Below are positions 42,749 through 50,112 of a stretch of DNA of 64,000 nt, piece after piece. The notes beneath the pieces are model-generated. The model was given only the letters and a program-made list of their open reading frames with translations. It had not been told where the DNA came from and ran no database searches. Location: contig NZ_FODT01000005.1 of the NCBI RefSeq assembly GCF_900110435.1, positions 62,001 to 126,000 of the forward strand. Direction: 5' to 3'. Position 1 is the first letter of the stretch. Every line of letters starts with the position of its first letter. The position numbers and the translations under genes were made by a program. The stretch is from Rhodopseudomonas pseudopalustris (GTDB lineage: Bacteria; Pseudomonadota; Alphaproteobacteria; Rhizobiales; Xanthobacteraceae).

Positions 42749-43462
42749 ATGTCATTGACCCCCGAAGCCATTGCCACCCTTGCGCGCGTTTCGACCGCGA
42801 CCATCACCACGGTGTTGCTGAAGAAGGGGCTGCGCAATGTCTGGCTGCGTGGCGCGCGGCCGCTGCGGCCGGGCCAGCCGCGGCTCGTCGGCGAGGCGTT
42901 CACGCTGCGCTTCGTGCCGGCGCGTGAGGACCTTGCGACGCCGGAATCCTGGGCCTCGCCGATCTCGACCCGCGCCGCGATCGAGGCGATGCCGGAAGGC
43001 TGCATCGCCGTGATCGATGCGATGGGCGTCAGCGACGCCGGCGTGTTCGGCGACATTCTCTGCGCGCGGATGGTGAAGCGCGGCATTACGGCGCTGATCA
43101 CCGACGGCGTGGTGCGCGATCTCGAAGGCGTACTCGGCACCGGCCTGCCGGTGTGGTGCAACGGCGCCGCGGCGCCGCCCTCGGTGGCGGGGCTTACATT
43201 CGTCGGTTGGGGTGAGCCGATCGGCTGCGGCGGGGTCGCCGTATTCCCGAAGGATGTGATCGTCGCCGACCAGGACGGCGCGGTTCTGATCCCGCAGGCG
43301 CAGCTCGACCATGTCCTGGCGGAAGGCCCGGAGCAGGAGCGGATGGAGGGCTGGATCGTCGAGGAGGTCAACAACGGCGCGGTGCTGCCGGGGCTTTATC
43401 CGATGAACGCAGAAACCAAGGCCCGCTATGCCGCGTTCAAGGAAAAGGCGGGCAAGGCGTAA
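42749..43462 (+). CDS. RraA-like protein
   Basis: A 237-residue member of the RraA / 4-carboxy-4-hydroxy-2-oxoadipate aldolase fold. It has the family blocks AIDAMGVSDAGVFGDILC (written here AVIDAMGVSDAGVFGD), ITALITDGVVRDLEG, and GCGGVAVFPKDVIVADQDG. True RraA inhibits RNase E; longer members of the family are often metal-dependent aldolases or decarboxylases on oxo acids. Length is greater than E. coli RraA (161), and the gene is followed 17 bases later by a cupin, so a metabolic role is at least as likely. The start at 42749 follows GAGGAG. Confidence 0.8.
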   Translation: MSLTPEAIATLARVSTATITTVLLKKGLRNVWLRGARPLRPGQPRLVGEAFTLRFVPAREDLATPESWASPISTRAAIEAMPEGCIAVIDAMGVSDAGVFGDILCARMVKRGITALITDGVVRDLEGVLGTGLPVWCNGAAAPPSVAGLTFVGWGEPIGCGGVAVFPKDVIVADQDGAVLIPQAQLDHVLAEGPEQERMEGWIVEEVNNGAVLPGLYPMNAETKARYAAFKEKAGKA

Positions 43463-43479
43463 CCCCGGAGGTCGGAAAC

Positions 43480-43887
43480 ATGGATATCTTCTCAGCCGGT
43501 TCGCGGCCGACCCTCCGCGCGCCGAAGGATTATTTCACCGGCACTGTCTGGCAGGACCCGATCGTCTCCGCGCCGGCTCCGGCGCGGCTGGCGGCGACCC
43601 GTGTGGCGTTCGAGCCCGGCGCGCGGACGGCGTGGCATACCCATCCGCTCGGCCAGACGCTCTATGTGGTCACCGGAATCGGCCGCGTTCAGACCGAAGG
43701 CGGACCCGTCCGGGAGATTCGCGCTGGGGATGTGGTCTGGATACCGCCAGGCGAGAAGCACTGGCATGGCGCTTCGCCGACCAATGGCATGACCCACATC
43801 GCGATGCAGGAAGCGCTCGACGGCAGCTTCGCGACCTGGATGGAGCATGTCTCTGATGCGGATTATGCCGCCGTCCCATCGGCCTAA
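43480..43887 (+). CDS. Cupin domain protein
   Basis: A 135-residue single-cupin protein. It has the first cupin motif with metal-binding residues as TAWHTHPLGQTLYVV (H-x-H and the downstream region) and the second as PPGEKHWHGA. It probably binds a divalent metal and either catalyses or senses a small organic acid. Similar small cupins often pair with quercetinase-like or carboxymuconolactone-type genes. It follows the RraA-like gene with a 17-base gap, so the two are probably co-expressed. Confidence 0.85.
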   Translation: MDIFSAGSRPTLRAPKDYFTGTVWQDPIVSAPAPARLAATRVAFEPGARTAWHTHPLGQTLYVVTGIGRVQTEGGPVREIRAGDVVWIPPGEKHWHGASPTNGMTHIAMQEALDGSFATWMEHVSDADYAAVPSA

Positions 43888-43909
43888 CGGCAACCGCGGA
43901 ACTGGTTTG

Positions 43910-43942
43910 ACAAGGGCCTTGCCGCGACGGCAGGGCCCTTGT
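43910..43942. terminator. Bidirectional hairpin terminator between cupin and DUF2147 genes
   Basis: ACAAGGGCC and GGGCCCTTGT pair with an inner TGCC/GGCA stem. It lies in the gap between two convergent genes (stops at 43887 and 43976) and can serve both strands, although neither side has a long T run. Confidence 0.6.
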
Positions 43943-43975
43943 CGTTCTGGTTCAAGATATCGCGCTAATCGTCTG

Positions 43976-44830
43976 CTAGTTCACGCGACTCCAGGTCTGG
44001 CCGCCGCAGAACATGCCGCCGAACGCGCAGCCTTGGACTTTGAGCCGATCCGGGCCCTTCAGGGCGATTGTCGAGTCATAATTGCTGCCGCTTTTCGGGT
44101 CGTGGATCCGGCCGCTCCATTTGTTGTCGCCGCCCGGCTTCATGTTGATCAGGATCTTCTCGCCGTTCTCGTTCGACCGGGCGTTGACCGAGTAACCGCA
44201 GAGACTGGCTCCGCATTGTTCGATCCGGACCTTGCCTTCCTTCTCCTCGGTCAGCCAGACGCCGAGCGGCGAGAGCTTGTCGGGCGCCGCCGGGGCCTGC
44301 TCCTGGGCCGGGACTGACGGGGGCGCGGCGGCGACCACCGGGTCAAGTCGCTTGGCTGGCGCGCTGTCCGGCGGCGCCGGATTTGCAACTGAGGCGGCTG
44401 GCTCCGATGCGCGACTGGCGGCCGGCGCCGGAGCGGGTTCCTGGATCCGGCTGGCGGTCGTTGCGGGAGCGGCCGGAGGCGCCGGCGCGACCTTGGGTGA
44501 GCCTTTGGCCGGCTCCAGCGCTTCCTGCGTTGCCGCCCTGTCATTGGCGGTCGCAGGCTGGCCGGGCGGTTTGCGCGTTTCCTGAACCGGCTTCTGGGTG
44601 GCCGGGCGTTCATCGACGTCGTCGTCCGGCTCGATTCGCGGGCGCTTGCTGCGCTTCGGGCCGGATTCGTAGACACCAGGGATCGAAATCGAGACGCAGG
44701 ACGCATCGTTGCAATCGCGTGGCTTTTCGATCCGGACCGAATGACCGCCGATGTCGAACGAATAGGTTTCCCCAGCCTGTGCCGCCGTGCTTGCCACAAG
44801 CAGCGCCGCCAGCGCGATCAAGCTTTTCAT
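43976..44830 (-). CDS. Exported protein with proline-rich linker and DUF2147 domain
   Basis: A 284-residue exported protein. Its signal peptide is MKSLIALAALLVASTAAQAG. After a short N-terminal module with two cysteines (CNDASCVS) comes a long Pro/Ala-rich linker, and then a DUF2147 domain (about 190-284) with PLGVWLTEEKEGKVRIEQCG and GPDRLKVQGCAFGGMFCGGQTW. The DUF2147 fold is a lipocalin-like barrel of unknown role. The ATG at 44830 has GGAGGAAGTC in front and is preferred over a longer start. Confidence 0.85.
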   Translation of the reverse strand: MKSLIALAALLVASTAAQAGETYSFDIGGHSVRIEKPRDCNDASCVSISIPGVYESGPKRSKRPRIEPDDDVDERPATQKPVQETRKPPGQPATANDRAATQEALEPAKGSPKVAPAPPAAPATTASRIQEPAPAPAASRASEPAASVANPAPPDSAPAKRLDPVVAAAPPSVPAQEQAPAAPDKLSPLGVWLTEEKEGKVRIEQCGASLCGYSVNARSNENGEKILINMKPGGDNKWSGRIHDPKSGSNYDSTIALKGPDRLKVQGCAFGGMFCGGQTWSRVN

Positions 44831-45098
44831 GACTTCCTCCTGCAATCGCGTGAAGTGCCGCCAATCTGCGCCCGGACGAAGTTTTCCAGCGTGATAGGGA
44901 TCACGCATCGAGGATGAGACGTGGCCGCCCGGCAAAGGTTCAAAGACCGGTCGGCAAAGGAAAGGCGCTCGGCGCGCCGCTGCCTGGCACCCGCGAAGCC
45001 TGGAACTCGTCCCGGACGGCCGAATCCGGGCCTTTCGCGGCCGCTCTTGACCCGATATGAAAGGCCAACAGATTGGGACTGCGCGTCAGGAGAGCACT

Positions 45099-45989
45099 AT
45101 GGCAGCCAAGACGAATTTCCGGGGGTCGTTTACCGCCTTGGTCACGCCGTTCAAGAACGGTTCGGTCGACGAGCAGGCCTTTCGCGATTTGGTCAAATGG
45201 CAGATCGCAGCAGGGACCAACGGACTGGTGCCGGTCGGGACCACGGGCGAGAGCCCGACGCTGAGCCATGACGAGCACAACAAGGTGGTGGAATGGTGCG
45301 TCGAAGAGGCCGGGGGACGGGTGCCGGTGATCGCCGGGGCTGGATCGAATTCCACCCGTGAGGCCATCGAGCTCGCCAGACATGCCGAGAAGGCGGGCGC
45401 GGATGCGGTCCTGGTTGTGACGCCTTATTACAACAAGCCCACCCAGGAGGGCATGTATCAGCACTTCAAGGCGATCAATGACGCGATCGGGATTCCGATC
45501 ATCATCTACAACATCCCGCCGCGATCCGTGGTCGACATGTCGGTCGACACCATGAGTCGCCTGTACGAGTTGGAGAACATCGTCGGCGTCAAGGACGCGA
45601 CGGCCAATCTGGGCCGGGTGTCGCAGCAGCGCCACGCGATGGGGGCGGATTTCATCCAGCTCTCCGGTGAGGACATGACCGCGCTGGCCTATATGGCCGC
45701 GGGCGGCCACGGCTGCATCTCGGTGGTGTCGAATGTGGCGCCGAAGCTCTGTGCCGACCTGATGGCGGCTGTGTTTGCCGGCGACTATCCCGGCGCGCTG
45801 AAGATCCAGGACCGGCTGGTGCCGTTGCACGATGCGGTCTTCAAGGAGCCCGGCGTGGCCGGCGCCAAACATGGCTTGACGCTGCTCGGCCGGATTCAGG
45901 AAGAAGTGCGGCTGCCGCTGATGCCGGTGACCGAACCGACGGGCAAAGCCATCCGCGCCGCCATGATTCACGCCGGGTTGCTGAACTAA
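45099..45989 (+). CDS. dapA: 4-hydroxy-tetrahydrodipicolinate synthase (DapA)
   Basis: DapA condenses pyruvate with aspartate semialdehyde, the first step committed to lysine and meso-diaminopimelate. The 296-residue protein has the pyruvate-carboxylate loop [10 protein letters not shown] (about 45), [14 protein letters not shown] with the catalytic Tyr and carboxylate-binding Arg region nearby, and the Schiff-base Lys in [10 protein letters not shown] (about 163). Length is typical. The start follows AGGAGA. It stands alone; mscL follows 67 bases later. Confidence 0.96.
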   Translation: MAAKTNFRGSFTALVTPFKNGSVDEQAFRDLVKWQIAAGTNGLVPVGTTGESPTLSHDEHNKVVEWCVEEAGGRVPVIAGAGSNSTREAIELARHAEKAGADAVLVVTPYYNKPTQEGMYQHFKAINDAIGIPIIIYNIPPRSVVDMSVDTMSRLYELENIVGVKDATANLGRVSQQRHAMGADFIQLSGEDMTALAYMAAGGHGCISVVSNVAPKLCADLMAAVFAGDYPGALKIQDRLVPLHDAVFKEPGVAGAKHGLTLLGRIQEEVRLPLMPVTEPTGKAIRAAMIHAGLLN

Positions 45990-46056
45990 CGGCTGCTGAC
46001 CCATTCACGCGGACCTGTACCAACCAGGCCGCTCCACAAAGAAACTGCGAGGGTCG

Positions 46057-46488
46057 ATGCTCAAGGAGTTCCGCGAATTCGCGATGAAGGGCAATGTCGT
46101 CGATCTTGCGGTCGGCGTCATCATCGGGGCCGCGTTCGGCGCCATCGTGACCTCGATGGTCGGCGATCTGATCATGCCGGTGATCGGCGCGGTCACCGGC
46201 GGCCTCGACTTCTCGAACTACTTCACACCGCTGTCGAAGGCGGTGACGGCGAATTCGCTGGCCGAGGCGAAGAAGCAGGGCGCGGTGCTGGCGTGGGGCA
46301 GTTTCCTCACCATCACGCTCAACTTCCTGATCGTCGCCGGCGTCCTGTTCGGCGTGATCCGGGCGATGAACCGGCTGAAGCGCAACGACGAGGCCGTCGC
46401 AGCGGCGCCGCCGAAGCCGACCCGCGAGCAGGAACTTCTCACGGAGATCCGCGATATTCTGAAGAGCGGCATCCGCACGCAGGTCTAG
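46057..46488 (+). CDS. mscL: Large-conductance mechanosensitive channel MscL
   Basis: MscL opens at high membrane tension to release solutes upon osmotic downshock. The 143-residue protein starts [20 protein letters not shown], the conserved N-terminal amphipathic helix and TM1, followed by [20 protein letters not shown], a periplasmic loop, TM2, and a charged C-terminal helix ending [12 protein letters not shown]. It is a homopentamer in the inner membrane. Linked genes are not related; the osmotic role parallels that of periplasmic glucans encoded elsewhere in this window. Confidence 0.96.
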   Translation: MLKEFREFAMKGNVVDLAVGVIIGAAFGAIVTSMVGDLIMPVIGAVTGGLDFSNYFTPLSKAVTANSLAEAKKQGAVLAWGSFLTITLNFLIVAGVLFGVIRAMNRLKRNDEAVAAAPPKPTREQELLTEIRDILKSGIRTQV

Positions 46489-46525
46489 GCCTTCGGCGGA
46501 GCGGCGTTAACGAGGTTCAGCCGCA

Positions 46526-46999
46526 ATGGCCGACAAGAACGAACGCGCGATCAAAGTGGTCGCGGAGAACCGCAAGGCGCGGTTCAACTACGCAATCGAA
46601 GACACGATCGAGGCGGGCATCTCGCTGACCGGCACCGAGGTCAAGTCGGTCCGCAGCGGCAAGTCGACGATCGCCGAATCCTATGCGGATTCCCGCGGCG
46701 GGGAGATCTGGCTGATCAATGCCAATATCCCGGAATATCTGCAGGCCAACCGCTTCAACCACGAGCCAAAGCGGCCGCGCAAGCTGCTGCTGCACCGAAA
46801 GCAGATCAACAAGCTGATGGGCGCGGTCGAGCGTCAGGGTATGACTCTCATTCCGCTGAAGCTGTACTTCAACGAGAAGGGCCGCGCCAAGTTGCTGCTG
46901 GCGCTGGCCAAGGGCAAGCAGCTGCACGACAAGCGCGAAACCGAAAAGAAGCGCGACTGGAGTCGCGAGAAAGGCCGGCTGTTGCGCGCGCGCGGCTGA
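46526..46999 (+). CDS. smpB: SsrA-binding protein SmpB
   Basis: SmpB binds tmRNA and rescues stalled ribosomes by trans-translation. The 157-residue protein has the standard beta barrel, with [19 protein letters not shown] near residue 17, [16 protein letters not shown], and [19 protein letters not shown] leading to a basic C-terminal tail. Length is normal. The tmRNA gene is not seen in this window. Confidence 0.96.
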   Translation: MADKNERAIKVVAENRKARFNYAIEDTIEAGISLTGTEVKSVRSGKSTIAESYADSRGGEIWLINANIPEYLQANRFNHEPKRPRKLLLHRKQINKLMGAVERQGMTLIPLKLYFNEKGRAKLLLALAKGKQLHDKRETEKKRDWSREKGRLLRARG

Positions 47000-47112
47000 T
47001 GCGACGTGATTTGGTTCGCAAGAGGAATGCGTATCAGTCCACAATTGGATAGCTTCGGTTCTGAGCTTGTCGGAATCGCGAATGATCCAGCTCGACCGTG
47101 GGGAGCAGAAGC

Positions 47113-47688
47113 ATGAATCAAGGCCACCTGACCGACGTCGACTGGACCCTGATCCCTGCGCCGACCGATGACGGGGGCGCAGCGCATCTTCCCGGGCAGA
47201 TGCTGCCTTCGATTGCATTGCCGGCGACAGACGGCAGCAACGTCGATCTGTCGGCGCTGCACGGCCGGACCGTCGTATTCGGCTATCCGCGGACCGGCCA
47301 ACCCGGCAAGATCGCGCCGGTTGACGGTTGGGACATGATCCCCGGCGCGCGGGGCTGCACGCCGCAGACTTGCTCGTTCCGCGATCTGTTCGCCGAGCTG
47401 AAAGCCGCCGGCGCGGCTCAGGTGTTCGGGCTGTCGACCCAAGGCACCGACTATCAGTCCGAAATGGCGACGCGGCTGCATCTGCCGTTTCCGGTGCTGT
47501 CGGACGAGAAGCTGGCGCTGAGCAGGGCGCTCAATCTGCCGACGATGCGCGTCGCCGGGCTCACTTTGCTCAAGCGGATGGCGATGATCATCGATGACGG
47601 CCACATCACCCACATATTCTATCCGGTGTTTCCGCCGGATCGAAATGCCGGCGACGTGCTGGCCTGGCTGCGGGCCAATCCGCGCTGA
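47113..47688 (+). CDS. Peroxiredoxin / redoxin-domain protein
   Basis: A 191-residue thioredoxin-fold protein. FGYPRTGQPG is followed by ARGCTPQTCSFRDLF, holding a C-x4-C active site typical of bacterioferritin-comigratory-type peroxiredoxins (CTxQxC). The later FPVLSDEKLALSRAL is also peroxiredoxin-like. It should reduce peroxides using thiol donors. No signal peptide. The ATG at 47113 has GGAGCAGAAG in front. It is followed by a repeat and by the convergent uracil-glycosylase gene. Confidence 0.82.
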   Translation: MNQGHLTDVDWTLIPAPTDDGGAAHLPGQMLPSIALPATDGSNVDLSALHGRTVVFGYPRTGQPGKIAPVDGWDMIPGARGCTPQTCSFRDLFAELKAAGAAQVFGLSTQGTDYQSEMATRLHLPFPVLSDEKLALSRALNLPTMRVAGLTLLKRMAMIIDDGHITHIFYPVFPPDRNAGDVLAWLRANPR

Positions 47689-47820
47689 GGCTTCGCCGCG
47701 AGCTTCAAGGCTTTGCCACGCGGGTTCATCATGCTGAGGTGCTCGCCGCGGGCGAACCTCGAAGCAAGCGACCGGCGGGCCGAAGCCCGGCGCGCGGCCA
47801 TCCTTCGAGGCGCGCGACGG
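47689..47820. repeat. GC-rich palindromic repeat between convergent genes
   Basis: The 130-base gap between the peroxiredoxin stop and the glycosylase stop is built of inverted segments: ATGCTGAGGTGCTCGCCGCG with CGGGCGAACCTCGAAG, GGCGGGCCGAAGCCCGGC, and CCATCCTTCGAGGCGCGC. It resembles the abundant ATGCTGAGG...CCTCGAAGGATGG repeats of Bradyrhizobiaceae. Here it is partial and rearranged. Confidence 0.55.
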
Positions 47821-48498
47821 CTAGTTCGGCTGGTCCAGATCGGCGCGAACGCGGGCGAACACCGCGTGGAACATCTTCGGGGTGAGCACGCCGGTGTTCG
47901 TGTTGTAGCGTGAGCAGTGATAGCTGTCGTACAGCCGCAGCGCGCCGGCCTGGTGGACCGCGCCGTGCCCGAACGGCGCTTGCGATGCTCGAAGGCCGAC
48001 GGCTTTCAACGTCGAGTCGTGCGCGATGCGGCCGAGCAGCACCAGCGCGCGCAGCTTCGGCATGGTTTCGATCGTCGTCGCGAGAAACCGCCGGCAGGTG
48101 TTGATCTCGATAGGGAGGGGCTTGTTCTGCGGCGGCACGCAGCGCACCGCATTGCTGATCCGGCAGCGGACCAGCCGCAGCCCGTCGTCCGGCCGGGCCT
48201 CGTAGTTGCCCTTGGCGAAGCCATACTCGATCAACGTCGCGTAGAGCAGGTCGCCGGCGTAATCGCCGGTGAATGGCCGGCCGGTTCGGTTGGCGCCCTG
48301 CAAGCCCGGCGCGAGCCCGACGATCAGTAGCGTTGCGTCGTCATCGCCGAACGAGGGCACCGGCGCATTGTGCCAGAGGGGCTCACGCAGCCGCTGCTCG
48401 CGGCGGAATGCCGCGAGCCTCGGACAGTCTGGGCAATCACGATCGGGTTCGGCGATTGGACGAGATACCGCGGCGAGGGGGCCGCGCGTTGCAGTCAT
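47821..48498 (-). CDS. Uracil-DNA glycosylase, UDGb (family 5) type
   Basis: A 225-residue Fe-S uracil-DNA glycosylase. It has motif A as VGLAPGLQGANRTGRPFTGD and motif B as SYHCSRYNTNTGVLT, the form seen in family 5 UDGb enzymes, which remove uracil, hypoxanthine and ethenocytosine. Four cysteines that can hold a 4Fe-4S cluster are present (CPDCPRL, VRCVPPQ, NTCRRF). The start at 48498 lies one base after the stop of the NYN gene upstream, so the two are probably one operon. Confidence 0.88.
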   Translation of the reverse strand: MTATRGPLAAVSRPIAEPDRDCPDCPRLAAFRREQRLREPLWHNAPVPSFGDDDATLLIVGLAPGLQGANRTGRPFTGDYAGDLLYATLIEYGFAKGNYEARPDDGLRLVRCRISNAVRCVPPQNKPLPIEINTCRRFLATTIETMPKLRALVLLGRIAHDSTLKAVGLRASQAPFGHGAVHQAGALRLYDSYHCSRYNTNTGVLTPKMFHAVFARVRADLDQPN

Positions 48499-48499
48499 G

Positions 48500-49129
48500 T
48501 CAGTCTTCGAAATCGTCGTCCGCGCCCCTCGGCGCCATCGCCACCGAACGCTGCAGGAATTGCGGTGCATGACGCGGTTCGCGCGGCGGCGGCCGATCGG
48601 CCGGATCACGACCGATCTTGGACTGCAGTTCGACCAGGTCGGTGAAGGTGTCGGCCTGACGGCGCAACTCGTCGGCGATCATCGGCGGCTGGCTGGAGAT
48701 CGTCGAGATCACCGTGACACGGACGCCGCGACGCTGCACTGCCTCGACCAGCGACCGAAAGTCGCCGTCACCGGAGAACAGAACCATCTGGTCAATGTGC
48801 TCGGCCAATTCCATGGCGTCGACCGCGAGCTCGATATCCATGTTGCCCTTGACCTTGCGACGGCCGCTGGCATCGATGAACTCCTTGGTCGCCTTGGTGA
48901 CCACGGTGTAGCCATTGTAGTCGAGCCAGTCGATCAGAGGACGAATCGAAGAGTATTCCTGATCCTCGATGATGGCGGTGTAGTAGAAGGCGCGGATCAA
49001 AGTCCCGCGACTCTGGAATTCCTTGAGCAGTCGTTTGTAATCGATATCGAAACCAAGGGTTTTTGCAGTCGCATAAAGATTGGCGCCATCGATAAACAGC
49101 GCGATTTTGTTGCTCGCAGAGGTGGACAT
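48500..49129 (-). CDS. NYN-domain (LabA-like PIN-fold) protein
   Basis: A 209-residue NYN/LabA-like protein with a predicted PIN-like nuclease fold. It has IALFIDGANLYATAK near residue 9 and the acidic set KGNMDIELAVDAMELAE and MVLFSGDGDFRSLVEAVQ; four aspartates are positioned as in active members. The C-terminal tail is charged and proline-rich. Such proteins are thought to act on RNA. The start at 49129 is chosen from the family N-terminus. It lies upstream of, and adjacent to, the uracil glycosylase gene. Confidence 0.88.
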   Translation of the reverse strand: MSTSASNKIALFIDGANLYATAKTLGFDIDYKRLLKEFQSRGTLIRAFYYTAIIEDQEYSSIRPLIDWLDYNGYTVVTKATKEFIDASGRRKVKGNMDIELAVDAMELAEHIDQMVLFSGDGDFRSLVEAVQRRGVRVTVISTISSQPPMIADELRRQADTFTDLVELQSKIGRDPADRPPPREPRHAPQFLQRSVAMAPRGADDDFED

Positions 49130-49471
49130 CCAGATCTCTCGTTTTTCAGTCGTTAGGTTTTTGGCGCGACAGAAATGGTCGCGCATTAAAGTCAATTTGC
49201 ACGAATAGCCGTCGGCTTTGGCAGCCGGCACAATCTTCAACCGCACGAAGCATCGACCGGTATTCTATACTTTTCTTTCTGAAAAGAAGCCTTTTCTTGT
49301 CATATCCGTGTTTGTCCCAGTGATTGGTTGCGCCCATCGCCGGACTTTTGGTGCATTATCAGAGTGTGGGTTCACGGCCAAATGACAATTTGGTTCTTGC
49401 GCATCGCGTCAACCCCCTATACCTACGGCCGATAACCCGCATTTTGGTCCTTTTGAACGGAGCGACTGGCG
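49130..49471. other. Divergent promoter region between the NYN gene and rpoZ
   Basis: About 340 bases without a gene, AT-richer than average. A perfect 7-bp hairpin (GCGCGAC / GTCGCGC) lies at 49164-49184, 35 bases before the NYN start, in its likely leader. Promoters for both directions are expected; I could not assign boxes with confidence. Confidence 0.45.
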
Positions 49472-49864
49472 ATGGCGCGCGTCACCGTGGAAGATTGTAT
49501 TGATAAGGTCGACAACCGGTTCGACCTGGTCCTGCTGGCGGCGCACCGTGCGCGGATGATTTCGTCGGGTTCGCAGCTCACAATCGACCGTGACAACGAC
49601 AAGAATCCCGTTGTTTCGCTGCGTGAAATCGCCGAGCAGACGGTGTCTCCCGAAGATCTCAGGGAAGAGCTGGTGCACTCCCTGCAAAAGTTCGTCGAAG
49701 TCGACGAGCCGGAGCAGGACACCGTTCCTCTCATCGGGTCGGTTGGCGCCAGTGTCGACGCAGACGATACCGAGGTCGCGCTGGAGCGCATGACCGAGGA
49801 AGAGCTCCTGAAGGGCCTGGAAGGCCTCGCGCCGCCGGAAGAGCAGCCCGAGGAAGACGAGTAA
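49472..49864 (+). CDS. rpoZ: RNA polymerase omega subunit
   Basis: The omega subunit, which aids assembly of RNA polymerase and, in proteobacteria, forms part of a ppGpp-binding site. The 130-residue protein starts [20 protein letters not shown], continues [13 protein letters not shown] and [14 protein letters not shown], all conserved in omega, and has a long acidic C-terminal tail usual in alphaproteobacteria. It heads the rel-pdxJ-acpS-lepB cluster and is followed by a strong terminator, so it may be transcribed separately. Confidence 0.96.
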   Translation: MARVTVEDCIDKVDNRFDLVLLAAHRARMISSGSQLTIDRDNDKNPVVSLREIAEQTVSPEDLREELVHSLQKFVEVDEPEQDTVPLIGSVGASVDADDTEVALERMTEEELLKGLEGLAPPEEQPEEDE

Positions 49865-49905
49865 CGCTCGTCTCCTTTCACGTCAGACGTTACGAAACAG
49901 CTTCG

Positions 49906-49937
49906 CGGCCCGGATCAGTCCGGGCCGTTTGGTTTTT
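49906..49937 (+). terminator. Terminator after rpoZ
   Basis: CGGCCCGGA and TCCGGGCCG pair around TCAG (49906-49927), followed by TTTGGTTTTT. It lies 41 bases past the rpoZ stop, and is one of the clearest terminators in the window. Confidence 0.85.
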
Positions 49938-50112
49938 GCCGCGAGAGATCCTTGCGATCGATCAAACCTTTGCCACATGGCTGGTTTTCGCGATCGTCCA
50001 TCTTCCCATCATGGCAAAAGCCTCTACTGTTGGCGGCTCGGATTTCCAGCAGATCTGAAGCAATTCACCAGTGACATTTGCGGCGCATTGCGCCGCAATC
50101 GAGGTTCGCAAT

